Shown in pieces: positions 49,101-58,985 of a DNA stretch of 64,000 bases; within the stretch, counting starts at the first letter, position 1, and each line of letters starts with the position of its first letter. The stretch comes from Calliopum simillimum. Taxonomy: Eukaryota > Arthropoda > Insecta > Diptera > Lauxaniidae. The notes beneath the pieces are model-generated. The model searched no databases and had not been told where the DNA came from. It was given only the letters and a program-made list of their open reading frames with translations. The position numbers were made by a program, and so were the translations under genes. The DNA is taken from positions 111,366,897-111,430,896 of the forward strand of contig OX638370.1 of NCBI GenBank assembly GCA_951812925.1, in the 5' to 3' direction.

Positions 49101-52100
49101 TCAAGTAGGACCTTCAATGATTGTTTTCATTTTTATTTGATTAATTCGAGGTTTTCTCTAGGATATGCTAGAAAAGCCTGAAAATGTCTTAAAAGAAATA
49201 GCGAATGTATCAACGACATCGAAAACATCCAAGCCGAGCACAAGAAAACAAACGTCTCCCGAAAATGTGGTCCAGCAGAAAACAAAAAATTTGGAAAGAA
49301 AAACACAACCAAAAAAGAAAACTTCTAAACGCAAGTTGGTACTAACTCTGCTTCTTCCGATGAAGCTGATGAAAATGTTGTATTTCAAGATGAATCTGAT
49401 GGGCCTGAAGATTTAGGAGAAAATGAATGAGTTGGATGGGGAGAAGAATATGGACAAACCACTAAAAAAGACGATTGGATCAAATGCGTAATGTGCTGTA
49501 TGTGGTTACTTGAAACATGTACATCATTTGTGCACACATGCAACAATTGTGGCACCAAGAACTTAAAAGCCACTTAGGGTGCCAAATCACTCATATCACC
49601 CGTAGTCTCGGGTGATTTGGCAATTTATAGCATTTTTTTATAATGAAGGAAGAATATATTTGCAATTATTTTTATTCTAGTTGAAGTACTTTTTTTGGTT
49701 TTAATAAAAGAATAAATGTGTATTTAGTTTTTTTCATAATCTCTTTTAATTCTGGTTTTATAGCAGTTTAACGAAAAAGGTGCCATATCTCCCGTTTTAC
49801 CCTATACTCTATTGCAAGAACACTATTAGAATGCGAAAATATACTTAAGTGTTGAAGACGACATTGATAATGTGCATTTAAAACTAATTTTCCTTTATTT
49901 TTTTATTTTTTTTATTTTTCAGAGAACAAAAAATCGTCACGAAATCCCACGATGATCAACAAGTCAACATACAAAATTTGTTGCCTGGCAAAACCTATCA
50001 ATTTCGTGTTGTAGCCAATACTAATTTTGGACCAGGTGAATCATCAGAAGTAAGTTTAACGTATTAATTGGCGTCTCTAACTTTTCGATGGTTTTTGCAA
50101 CAGTAACACAAACCTTCTCGAAGAAACGAATCTTCTCGATTTGCAATGTTTTGTACGAACCATCCCGTTGCACTTACTTCTGTTTATTTCTGTACTAGCT
50201 TTATGTTTGATTATTTGTTTTGCCTTCTGCTCTACACGCTGAACTCTTCTTATGCTGTATGAACCTTCTTGTCGGATTTGTTTATTTGTTTCAAAATTTG
50301 CGTAAAGGGATAAGCTAACTAGTTTTTCATTTAATAACGTTGATGATTGTTAATTACCGAGATAACATCAGATGACGCTGATTACCAAATCTACTAAATA
50401 TCTCTCAAACAAATATCATTTATTCAATAAACAGCGCATTGCTTTTCAATTAAGGGCATATTAATATCTACCAATATTTGTTAATTGTTAATAAACATTT
50501 CTTTAAATTCTTACCCACATAAATTGCATAAAAAATCCTTCGCCTGGATCTCGATGTATGTAAGCACTAATTAATTTCTCTTTTTTCGCCCCTGCCTCAC
50601 AGCTGCTTGAAGTTAGCACCCAACCAGAGGAGAATATTGCTGGTCCACCACGTAACGTTGAGGGTTATGCACGCAATCATAAAGAAATCTACGTTAAATG
50701 GGATCAGCCTACTGTGACCAATGGCGAGATATTAAAATATCGTATTTATTACTCAGAGGTGAGTGGTTATAACCCAAACTTAATTGATTTTTAAGTTAAA
50801 CATTTTGCTCTACTCTATTTCCACAACAGAATGAAAGTGGTGCTGAAATGTATCATGATAGTACCAGTCTCGATGCCGTCCTTATGGAATTACGTCCATA
50901 TACCGATTATACCATTACCGTTGTGCCTTTCAATAAAAATGGCATGGGTGATCCATCGAATGAAATTAAAGTTAAGACTTTCTCATCGACACCATCCGAA
51001 CCACCGAATAACGTTACACTGGAAGTGACAAGTTCAACATCGATAACAGTGCATTGGGAACCACCAGCAGAAGAAGATCAAAATGGTCAAATAACTGGTT
51101 ATAAAATACGTTATCGTAAATTAAAAGATGCACCGCAGGTAAAGAGCACACCGGCAAATATACGTTATTTCGAATTGAATGGTTTGGATCGTCATTCAGA
51201 GTATCAGGTGAAAATTGCCGCAATGACAGTAAATGGTTCAGGACCATTTACTGAATGGTATCGCATAATGACGCTTGAAAATGATTTGGATGAAACACAA
51301 GTGCCGGGTAAACCAGTATGGATTGGCATACATCCAGGTGCGGAGAGCATTGCATTACATTGGGGACCACCACAACAGCATGAAATTAAAATACGCAATT
51401 ATGTGATAGGCTGGGGACGTGGTATACCCGATGAGAATATCATTAATCTCAAAGAATCGGAACGTTATTATGTTTTAAAAGATTTAGAACCCAACACGGA
51501 GTATGTTGTATCGCTGCGTGCGAGAAATATTGTTGGTAAGTTACTCCAGTCGCTTGAAAAAAAATGTTTAAATTGAGTACGTATTTATTTTTGAACTTCC
51601 ACAGGTGATGGTCCACCCATATATGATAATATAAAAACACGCGATGAGGAACTCGTGGACATGCCCGCGCCGCTGGAAGTGCCAGTTGGCTTGCGTGCCA
51701 TAACAATGTCCAGCTCATCCATTGTAGTCTACTGGATTGATACAACGCTGAGCAAAAATCAACACGTTATGGATAATCGTCATTATACTGTGCGCTATGG
51801 CAGCCCTAGCGCTAGTCGTTATCGCTATCACAATACCACCGATCTTAATTGTATGATTAATGATTTAAAACCCAATTCACAATATGAATTTGCTGTTAAG
51901 GTTGTAAAAGGACGGCGTGAATCTGCTTGGTCCATGTCGGTGTTAAATAACACATTCCAGAATGTACCCGTAACACCACCACGTGAACTAACAGTACGTG
52001 TGGATGAACAAAATCCACAAAATGTTATACTGCAGTGGTTGCCACCAAAACATAGCCTGGGACAAATAAAAGGCTATAATATATATTATACGACAGATAC

Positions 52101-55100
52101 ACGAAAAATGGATAGCGATTGGTCTATAGAGGCATTTGTTGGTGATGAAACAATGATGCTATTGCCCAATCTAAAACCTTATACAACATATTATTTTAAA
52201 GTGCAAGCGCGTACGACTAAAGGTAATACAGCAGCGCCGTTTTCTGCCTTGGTACAACATAAGACTGGTGCAACGGTTATAATGCAAGAACCGAATACAC
52301 TGGCCAAAGGTATAACAAATGAAATGATTCTCTATATGGTTATCTTTGGCACTGTGCTGGTATTGTTCATTATACTTGCTGTTATTGTGGTAATGTGTCG
52401 TAAGAAACCACAATCATCACCGGAACATACGAAGAAGAGGTAAATTAGTACTAAGAACTTTAATTATTGTATAATTTTACTTGCTTACAAAGTGCAAGAT
52501 TTCAGACATTACTTTTTTCATTGCTAAACTCACCTATGATAAACTTTATACATTTATGTTTGATATTCATTATTTATTTCAGCTATCAAAAGAACAATGT
52601 TGGTGTACCGAAGCCGCCAGACTTATGGATTCATCATGATCAAATGGAGCTTAAAAATATTGACAAAAGTGCCATACATACTGCAACGCCAGGTAGTTAT
52701 ATAAAAATATTAGGGGCCTGCATAATACATCTTGATATAAAGTTAACTTTTTTTACTCGCACATTTTACACTGAACTAATGTATTCGATCCAAAAAATTT
52801 GGGAAACAAATTTTCACAGTACACTGTTTTCAATTTGACACTGAAGTACGTTGTCTTGTTTTATCAGTGTCAAATAAAAACCTGATTCTAACAACTGCTT
52901 CAGTGTACTGTATTTTATAGTTACAAACAAATACTTCAGTTCAGTGTAAGACGAGATTTTGATATGGTAACACTTGCAAGTTTCAAGCTTTTATACATTT
53001 TCGCGAGAGAAAGAGAGCTTAGGCAAAAAAGAGCATTATGTAGTGTACACTACTACTACTACAGTATATGCACTGAGCTTAACTGAAGCAAATCAAACAA
53101 GACAGATCAGTGCAGTATTTGTTTATTCTTCTTCCATATCCAAATACTGTCAAGACACTGAAGCAAATCAAGCAAGATAGATCAGTGCAGTATTTGTTGT
53201 TTCTTCTTTCATATCCAAACACTGTCAAGACACTTGGACGCGACACTGCACTGAAGTATTGGATAAATAAAAAGCGGATTCAAGACATAACGTATCTTGA
53301 AACCAAATGTGTTGAAACTCCAAAAAGACGTCTTGTGCAGACCTCTAATAATTTGTATAAACTTTTATAAAAAGTAGTAATTTGTTCCTAAAAGTCCTGA
53401 ATCTCAATTGATTTAGATTATTATATTTTCAAAACAAACCAATTTTTTATCCTTACAGTTTGTAGTGATGGCGCCTCAAGTAGCGGTGCATTAACTTTAC
53501 CACGTTCAGTGGTACATGAATATGACGTCGACACACCGGTGCCACCACATGTTACAAATTCGCTGGACAAACGTGCCTATGTACCTGGTTATATGAGTAA
53601 GTCTAACATTTCTCAAATCATTTATGTTTAACTTACAATCTTTTGTTGTTTTCAGCTACATCAATGAACTCTACAATGGAACGTCCACAATATCCACGCA
53701 CCCAGTATAATATTTCAAATAGACCGCATATAAATGTTGATACTGGTCTCTCGCAGCAGAGTCTATCACAGCCACAAAATAATTCACTGGCACAAACGCC
53801 TGAGCATCCATATGGTTATGAGGGCAATTTCTGGTAAGTTGAAAATATTAAATTAAATAGTGAATTCAAAATTGGTACCACTTGAAAAAACTATTGTAAG
53901 TAATAGCTTTAATATAGAGCTTATTCCAAAAATGTGAAAATATTTTGGTACAGTATACTTTCATTATTTTTGAAATATTCTTCAACAATGAATACGCGTT
54001 GCTCCTTCATGTAATGTAGTGAAGTTATGCTCCATTTCATCTATTTCTTAACTTTCAGCTGTCAAACTGCAAATTCAAACCTTGCGGGAATTATGGGACA
54101 CCCTTTATAGATCCATTTCAACACTTGTTAACGGATTTATTTTAAAAGTGTGCAATCCTTTCTCACATTTAAACCTATAGGTCCACTTTTAACGCATACT
54201 AGGAGAAAAATTTGAGAATATCCTTCCTTGGAATCCTTACATTGTAAAAACATTTCAGCATGTGCTAATTTTTTACAAAAATCGACAATTTAACCTAAAC
54301 CAGATAAATCGACCTATGTATATTTGTATATTGTCGTATTAACTTAAAATGTTCTCAGATGCCTACTGTATTTTTAATGTTTTACAAAAAACATTGCAAT
54401 CTATGAAAATCTTTTCGTGTCAAAATTTGTTTAGTTTTTTTGAAGAAAAAATTTTTTAAACATAAATTTTTCGAAAAAATCAGCGAAATTTTAGTGTATT
54501 TCCTTAATATAAAAAATATAGTTCGTTACATTCACATTACGTTTATTGCAAATTTATTTTTGAAAATACCAAAAACAAAATCTCACATCAAATCAATTAA
54601 ATGGTTATCATATGGGACAAACTTTGTGAGCTCTTTACGACGCTAGTCCGGCCATCACGCCGTAAGACACGTGTCACATTCAGTCCAAGCACATTGCATC
54701 GCGAAATCATACGTCATACAAAGTTGAGTGCCTGCGCTAATCCATTCTTCAATTTTCTCGCGGAAGTGCGTATGAAAGCGAATGGCGGTCAGGATTTAAA
54801 TTCCAAACCATCGATGACACAACGTGATGTTGCGCGTTTGGCAAAAACAGCTGGACGTCTATGGAACTCAATGTCAGATGAACAAAAGCAACCATATCGT
54901 ACGATTGCAATGGAACAACGTAAATTGAAACGTTTGCGTGGTCGCAGACGGAAATCATATTTTACAGCACGCCGGCGTAGAAAAAAACGGATTCACGCAT
55001 CGAATCTAATGTCGGACACATGGACATTGCCGTCAATAGAATCGGCAACAGTTGATTCAATCGTGGGTGCCACCGCAAGTAGTGAACTTGTGAGAAAGAC

Positions 55101-57474
55101 TCATTGAACCGAATGACGATTTTGAACGTCAATTAAAAATTTTCTTTAAAATTTTTTCTTTTGTTATGCAAACAAAATCTTTGTTGTGTAATTTATCTAT
55201 GTCTTCTTTACTTTTACTGTCTTTTTCGGTAATTAAGTTTTATGCGTAAAAATTTTGTTTTAAAAATTTGTAAATAAAAAGATTTTTATAAAAATTATAA
55301 TGGTATTGTTATTTATTTTATTGTTAAAGACTTTATAATTACTTCGTATTCTTTAAATACTTACCTACCATCCGAGGCGTACTACCTCAAACTGTGCTGT
55401 AGGGGAGTTTCGACTCTAAATATGTATTTCTCTAAAGCACAGCGATTTAAACACTTGCGCCCTTCATGTTCAATTTTCTAGTACCTTTTGGTGGCAAATA
55501 TTTTTTACTCCCATATAAGATCTTGTGATTTGTTTTCTATCCTATTGTATCTAAAATATTGAACGAAAAGAATGAAAAATAAGTCATTCGGGCCTGTTCC
55601 ATAATCCTTGTGGTTTCAATTACTTTTCATTTCTAAAGCTTTTTGATGAAAATGTTGAGTCACACAATGTTGTCCACAAAATAGATTCTAATACTTTTAA
55701 TCGTTCGACTCACAGTTTTCATCAGAAAGCTTTTTTAATGAAAAGTAATTGAAATCATGCGAATTTTCGAACTGGCCGGTTAGAACAAACAGCCCTCCCG
55801 AACACCATTTAAAAACCTCATACTGCGTACTTGCATATTAGAGAGATAGGCTTAAGCGGCGGTACCTCTTCACTGCAATATAACTCTTACGTATCTCGAT
55901 GCTTTTCGTTTCGTCTGATTTTGCTTAAGCCTGAAAATATGCTTTGAAAATAAAATATGTCTATTTCAAGACCTAAGGTATAGCCGCAGTAAATCAATAT
56001 AAATGTGTAATTTGTTACCGAGATATATATAAATAACTTTCGTTTTCCTTTTTTTGCAGCAACCCTGGTTATCCAAATGGTGGTGGAAGTGTTGCAGGTG
56101 GCGGACCCACAAGCAATGGCGGCATATCCACTATAGAGAGCAACAAACGAGGGCATCCGTTAAAGAGTTTTAGCGTGCCTGGTCCACCACCAACTGGTGG
56201 CTCGACGCCTGTGATTACCTCATCAAACAAGCACAGTAAGTAACATTTTATGAAATATAATCTTGACTCTATTATTTTATGTAAATAATCTTAAATCAAT
56301 TTCAAATATTCCCTGTTGGGGTATATTCCCTGTGGTGAACGTCACGATGATTCATCGATGACAAGTAGTGACAAAATTAAGTCATAGAGACATTTATTTG
56401 ATTTCATGCATGAATTGGTTGTATCCATGACTTTTACTCGTTGATGGGGACATGTAACAGACAATGGCATGTAACAGACAATGGCATGTAACAGACAGTG
56501 GCATGTAACAGACAATATCATGTAGCCGTCAACTTGTCGTCGACTTTTGACAGACAATATCATCGATTCGTAACTTATCAAAAGTTCAGAGCCATTTGAA
56601 AGACATTGTCCGACAGAGAATGCTAACACTATGATTCATTTATGAAAAAATCACTTCGGAAAATTTCACGTATGTATGTTTGTGCTATTTTCATGATGAT
56701 TCATTGATGACAATATCGTAATGGATGATGTTGCTCAAAAACGCAACCGGATTGCTATAAGACGAAAATATGCCTGTGTTAGCTTCGATCAATCATTTGG
56801 CTAAAAGTTTTTGATATGATTTTCATCATGTAAAAAAATTTAAAAAATAAAATTATTTTCGATGCTAAGAATACATGTAAAAAAAGACTTATAAGTTTTT
56901 CAGCCTGTTCTTAAACCAATATGATCATCATACTACGATTTGCATAAGTTCTTCTTACTTTTATTGAGAATTGGGACAATTGATGTCCGTTCTTCTATAC
57001 TAAATGGTTCTGATCCTCGTTGGTTTACAAAACAAGCAAAAAATATTGTGGCATATTTTTAGGTTTGAAAATTTAAAGCAGAAAGAAAATTATATAGCAT
57101 ACTTTCAGGTTAGAAAACTCAAGATAACAAAACAAATCAAGTTGCCCTTAGTTTGTTAATGAAAATTTACAAAATATTTTTAAAAATGCTGTGCAGCACT
57201 TAAAAATTTAAATAAATAACCGAAAATCTTAAATTTTGTTACAGCACCTGCTGTCACCATACGTCCACAAAATCAATCGCCATATAAAAAGCCATCATTT
57301 TCTGTTGCCACACCAAATCGCTTACAAGGTGGCCCCTCAGTAGCGCATTCTACAGATGAAATACAAAGGCTAGCGCCGAGCACTTCAACAGAGGAATTAA
57401 ATCAGGAAATGGCAAATCTTGAGGGACTAATGAAGGACTTAAGCGCCATCACAGCAAATGAATTTGAGTGTTAA
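42390..57474 (+). CDS. fra: frazzled, netrin receptor of the DCC/neogenin family (12 coding exons; signal-peptide exon missing)
   Basis: Single-pass receptor for netrins that guides axons and migrating cells. Joining 42390-43167, 43278-43696, 45018-45828, 49923-50049, 50603-50758, 50830-51535, 51605-52439, 52583-52692, 53459-53596, 53656-53833, 56060-56235 and 57245-57474 gives an unbroken frame of 1,554 residues ending at a TAA. Every intron has GT and AG ends and all phases match. Order seen: four Ig domains, a disordered acidic linker, six FN3 domains, a hydrophobic helix followed by RKK, the P1 motif (PPDLWIHHDQMELKN) and the C-terminal P3 motif (ELNQEMANLEGLMKDLS). The first exon begins in phase 1 (g|ca) inside the lead-in to Ig1, as expected just after a signal-peptide exon; I found no such exon in the upstream 42 kb. 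The domain order and P1/P3 motifs make this frazzled rather than Roundabout or another Ig-FN3 receptor. Confidence 0.96.
43278..43696 (+). CDS. fra: fra coding exon B: second half of Ig3 and Ig4
   Basis: The aa at the end of exon A joins the first c here to give Asn, restoring ELDLNDLDSRF. The exon carries NYQCRASN (Ig3), then Ig4 with LELECSIRG, IQWLKNG and MFQCVGLNPAG. The intron before it is only 110 bp. The donor is cag|gtgagt. Confidence 0.95.
43735..44527. mobile_element. Foldback element in the fra intron between exons B and C
   Basis: GGTTACGAAGCTTCTGGGAG at 43756 mirrors CTCCCAGAAGCTTCGTTACC ending at 44504. The arms stay complementary to the centre, where TGAGGTCAGAAAAAAATACT (44131) mirrors AGTATTTTTTTCTGACCTCA (44219). 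Arms of about 370 bp, almost no loop. No coding capacity. Confidence 0.8.
45018..45828 (+). CDS. fra: fra coding exon C: long acidic linker and start of FN3-1
   Basis: The acceptor at 45017 follows a C/T-rich tract, and g|gc restores Gly after QP. About 227 residues of low-complexity linker come first: basic (IKRRKNSNN), then strongly acidic (a run of D and E near 45400-45440), then N/S/G-rich. FN3-1 begins at LPGPPRDLVAQ and shows VTLSWMEP. The linker is the most variable part of the receptor and may contain an alternative acceptor that I cannot place. Confidence 0.88.
45865..46683 (+). mobile_element. INE-1/DINE-1-like element, copy 3 (most complete)
   Basis: ATACCCTACACCCAGGGTAT, TTTGTAACGCAGTGAAGG, core AAGTATATATTCTTGATCAG, TATAGCCATATCCGTCTGTC, then (CTGG)n at 45997-46017. 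Four internal units of 120-140 bp with GGGCGTGGC-type blocks follow, then GTGTAGCGTAT (46634), hairpin ttggccaggccaa (46653-46665) and 3' end cccttactag. It lies in the intron after exon C. Confidence 0.85.
46850..47375. mobile_element. Partial relative of the 43735-44527 foldback
   Basis: Shares TGAGAAGTTATAG, AGTATTTTTTTCTGACCTCA, CTTTTTCATACTAAAATGG and CTCTATCACCTC...GCTTCGTAA with that element, but only part of the left arm is present. The INE-1-like copy 3 lies just before it. Confidence 0.55.
47376..48331. other. fra intron, nothing recognised
   Basis: AT-rich intronic sequence without a repeat or coding signal I can name. Confidence 0.35.
48334..49802 (+). mobile_element. Pogo/Tigger-like TIR element in a fra intron, copy 2
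   Basis: Left GGGTAAACGCGGGAGATGTG and right CACCTTTTTCGT-side TGCCATATCTCCCGTTTTAC then CC are inverted copies. TA flanks it at 48332-48333 and 49803-49804. The internal coding remnant at 48970-49575 ends with a C/H-rich tail. Copy 1 at 6351-7248 shares its ends and its 3' block. Confidence 0.75.
49165..49572 (+). pseudogene. Transposase C-terminal remnant (pogo/Tigger-like), frameshifted
   Basis: The first frame reads MLEKPENVLKEIANVSTTSK then a lysine-rich stretch. After a frameshift near 49340 it continues SSDEADENVVFQDESDGPED, an in-frame stop at about 49430, then KKDDWIKCVMCCMWLLETCT and VHTCNNCGTK. The spacing W..C..C..W...C with a later C..C resembles the zinc-binding tail of many insect pogo/Tigger transposases. 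Identification from the tail alone is tentative. Confidence 0.5.
49923..50049 (+). CDS. fra: fra coding exon D: end of FN3-1
   Basis: ag|a rebuilds Arg after NSE. The exon encodes the G-strand half of FN3-1 with LLPGKTYQFRVVANT and ends in phase 0 at gtaagt. It follows the largest intron inside the recognised part of the gene (about 4.1 kb), which has been expanded by an INE-1-like element, a foldback relative and a pogo-like element. Confidence 0.94.
50050..50602. other. fra intron with a fragment shared with 21640-21760
   Basis: About 50140-50290 partly matches 21640-21760 in reverse orientation (TTTATTTCTGTACT; TGTACGAACCATC). No coding signal. Confidence 0.35.
50603..50758 (+). CDS. fra: fra coding exon E: start of FN3-2
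   Basis: Phase 0 at both ends, acceptor ctcacag, donor gtgagt. Encodes LLEVSTQPEENIAGPPRNV and YVKWDQPTVTNGEILKYRI, the A to C strands of the second FN3 domain. Confidence 0.94.
50830..51535 (+). CDS. fra: fra coding exon F: FN3-2 end, FN3-3 and most of FN3-4
   Basis: Encodes the end of FN3-2 (LRPYTDYTITVVPFNKNG), the whole of FN3-3 (SITVHWEPP to YQVKIAAMTVNGSGP) and FN3-4 (IALHWGPP to YVVSLRARNIVG). Vertebrate DCC contacts netrin mainly through FN3-4 to FN3-6; assuming the same here is inference from the family. Donor gtaagt in phase 1. Confidence 0.95.
51605..52439 (+). CDS. fra: fra coding exon G: FN3-4 end, FN3-5, FN3-6, membrane helix
   Basis: g|gt rebuilds Gly of VGDGPP. FN3-5 has SIVVYWID and YEFAVKVVKG; FN3-6 has VILQWLPP and YYFKVQARTTKG. 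A helix of about 21 residues (MVIFGTVLVLFIILAVIVVM) followed by RKK marks the membrane crossing and stop-transfer. Donor ag|gtaaat, phase 2. The intron before it is only 69 bp. Confidence 0.95.
52583..52692 (+). CDS. fra: fra coding exon H: cytoplasmic P1 motif
   Basis: Encodes YQKNNVGVPKPPDLWIHHDQ followed by MELKNIDKSAIHT, the conserved P1 motif of DCC-family tails. The acceptor is atttcag at 52582. The donor is the weaker ag|gtagtt, at which the phase fits the next exon. Confidence 0.92.
52840..52960. repeat. ACTTCAGTGTACTGTATTTTA-type repeat fragment
   Basis: The block CTTCAGTGTACTGTATTTTA at about 52900, next to GATTCTAACAACTG, also occurs inverted at 2748-2783 (AAAATACAGTACACTGAAGT, GTTAGAATCATG) and in pieces near 22180-22210 and 22715-22775. 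Probable termini of one dispersed family. Confidence 0.55.
53082..53231. repeat. 75-bp tandem duplication in a fra intron
   Basis: ACTGAAGCAAATCAA, AGATCAGTGCAGTATTTGTT and CATATCCAAA occur twice in direct order with a period of 75 bp, in the intron between exons H and I. Confidence 0.75.
53459..53596 (+). CDS. fra: fra coding exon I: cytoplasmic tail
   Basis: g|tt rebuilds Val. Encodes CSDGASSSGALTLPRSVV and HEYDVDTPVPPHVTNSLDKR, ending with the donor gtaagt. Proline- and serine-rich, with no folded domain, as usual for this tail. Confidence 0.9.
53656..53833 (+). CDS. fra: fra coding exon J: cytoplasmic tail
   Basis: Encodes a Q/N/P/S-rich stretch (TTSMNSTMERPQYPRTQYN to PYGYEGNFC) between P1 and P3. 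The last codon is split tg|c across a 2.2-kb intron that holds the nested HMG-box gene. Confidence 0.9.
53834..54597. other. fra intron upstream of the nested HMG-box gene
   Basis: Contains a TTGCGGGAATTATGGGACAC end near 54078, related to the foldback at 4391-5450. The promoter of the nested gene should lie in the last few hundred bases, but no TATA box or clear initiator was recognised. Confidence 0.35.
54601..55107 (+). CDS. Protamine-like MST-HMG-box protein, nested in a fra intron
   Basis: A 168-residue open frame starting at an ATG that directly follows an in-frame TAA (54598-54600), so it needs no upstream exon. Residues about 45-115 form an HMG-box of the male-specific-transcript type: ANPFFNFLAEVRMKANG, then QRDVARLAKTAGRLWNSMSD and EQKQPYRTIAMEQRK. 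A very basic segment follows (KLKRLRGRRRKS and ARRRRKKR). This architecture is that of the Drosophila MST-HMG-box family (protamines A/B, Mst77F, Prtl99C and relatives), which package sperm DNA in late spermatids. It sits wholly inside the intron between fra exons J and K, same strand, and has an AATAAA near 55271. I recall a Drosophila family member near fra (possibly CG30056) but cannot confirm orthology. Expression in testis is inference. Confidence 0.85.
   Translation: MVIIWDKLCELFTTLVRPSRRKTRVTFSPSTLHREIIRHTKLSACANPFFNFLAEVRMKANGGQDLNSKPSMTQRDVARLAKTAGRLWNSMSDEQKQPYRTIAMEQRKLKRLRGRRRKSYFTARRRRKKRIHASNLMSDTWTLPSIESATVDSIVGATASSELVRKTH
55591..55777. mobile_element. Small foldback MITE in a fra intron
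   Basis: TTTCAATTACTTTTCATT followed by AAAGCTTTTTGATGAAAA on the left mirrors TTTTCATCAGAAAGCTTTTT and AATGAAAAGTAATTGAAA on the right, bounded by GGCCTGTTCC and GAACTGGCC. A further copy begins at 63787. Confidence 0.75.
56060..56235 (+). CDS. fra: fra coding exon K: proline-rich tail, probable P2 region
   Basis: Acceptor tttttgcag at 56059. Encodes a glycine-rich stretch, then KRGHPLKSFSVPGPPPTGG. By order and proline content the latter is the best candidate for the P2 region of DCC-family tails. Donor a|gtaagt. Confidence 0.9.
56452..56523. repeat. 17-bp tandem repeat in a fra intron
   Basis: Four copies of CATGTAACAGACAATGG. The surroundings (56340-56720) have CATCGATGACAA-type motifs in both orientations, suggesting it lies within a decayed inverted-repeat element. 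Confidence 0.7.
57245..57474 (+). CDS. fra: fra terminal coding exon L: P3 motif and stop
   Basis: a|ca rebuilds Thr. The final residues EELNQEMANLEGLMKDLS plus AITANEFEC match the P3 motif that ends DCC-family receptors and mediates tail self-association in vertebrate DCC (family knowledge). The TAA is at 57472-57474. Confidence 0.96.
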
Positions 57475-58595
57475 CACTAGCGAAAACATGATGATGATGA
57501 TAACAACGAAGAAATCAAATACCAACAATATGTAAAGCACACAAAACTGCAAACAACCAAAACGATGATGACAACAGCTGCTGCAAACATTAAAGTAGCA
57601 ACAACGAAAAACATAGAAAATGATGTACTGATGAGAACAAGATTTTGAGACTTTTTTTTTATTTTGTTGCTTACTCATGGAAAGTAAGAACATATTTGGA
57701 AGTCAATAGTGAAACATGCAGCGTTAAATTATGCTCAGCTAATTTTGTTTTTAATATAAGTTAAAAATCTTTTGTAGCATATGTATTTTGTATGCGTCTT
57801 TTTACATCACTGTATGATAATTTTTTGATTGTACATTTTTTATATGCAATTGTGTAGACATTTTTTTATATTATAATTAACATTATATTGCTTTTAAATT
57901 TTGATTTTAGCATGTTTTTTTTATCTACAAAACTATGTTATTTGTAGTTATGTCTATGGGCATATGATTTTAAAGCCGTTTTAATTTAAAGCTAGCGTCC
58001 AATGTAATTTTCAACAACATTATTTGATCTAATGACCGGGTCGGTAATTAAACATTTGTAAATATTTCATCCTTAATTATACATACATAATATATATTTA
58101 GACTTTATGCTAAACTTTTGATGATTGTGACTTTGTCTAATTTAGTAAATGAGAACATATTATGTAAACTTAAGCGTTTATTACTTATAACTTACTTCCA
58201 ATCATAAAACATACATACATTACATATGATACGAAAATTTACTTTTTAAAAAATACCGAAGCAATTTTGCTTCAACGCCATTAAAATTGCTTAATGCTAC
58301 ATTAATCTATACTTAAAACTAAACTTTAAACAACACTTTTTTTAAAATATTTGTTAGGTACTGTTCACTTTTAACTATTTATTTATTTTATTTTTATTTC
58401 ATTTATTTTAAATTTCAATTCTTTTTTCAACTCAATCACTTTTTTTAGTGGGGTTGTTGGAGCTCCAACTAAAAATACTGTTACAATTTCCTCACGAAAA
58501 TTTTTCTTTCTTTACGCACGGGCTTACACAAAGTTAGCTCACATTTTCATGTTAAGAAATGCCAAAATATTTGTAAAAATTTAAAGAAGAAAAAC
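57475..58595 (+). other. Probable 3' untranslated region of fra
   Basis: AT-rich sequence directly after the fra stop, with a short GATGAT-rich stretch at 57488-57500 and no coding signal. I cannot place a convincing AATAAA with a downstream GT-rich element. It ends where a repeat element begins near 58596. Confidence 0.4.
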
Positions 58596-58640
58596 TATAG
58601 GACCGGCGGAGACAATTGTCTCAATAGTTCCACATTTATT

Positions 58641-58969
58641 TGCTACTAAACAAGCATGAAACAGATGACATTGATGGTTTGAGCTTACTGTGGTGCAATG
58701 TGTTTATGTAAAACATCAATAAAATCACAAAAACAAGTCAAAATGCATAAAAGAAACACAAAAAAATTATTGTGAGGCTGGTTTGCATGTTTCGAGACAC
58801 ACCGTAGGCTAAACCTCATCAGATGCATTTGTTGAGAATCAGAGAAAAATGCAGCATGTGCGAACACTCCAATTTTCTGTTTTGTGTTTCAACTGGTGTT
58901 TTACATAAACACATTGAACAGTAGGCTCAAACCAACAGTGTCATCTGATTCATGCTTGTTTGGTAGCAG
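58641..58969. mobile_element. Inverted-repeat MITE nested in family P
   Basis: TGCTACTAAACAAGCATGAA at 58641 mirrors TTCATGCTTGTTTGGTAGCA ending at 58969. The 72-bp arms run to GTGTTTATGTAAAAC (left) and GTTTTACATAAACAC (right), around a 185-bp loop. About 90 percent arm identity by eye. Confidence 0.85.
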
Positions 58970-58985
58970 ATAACAGCCGTGTTTC

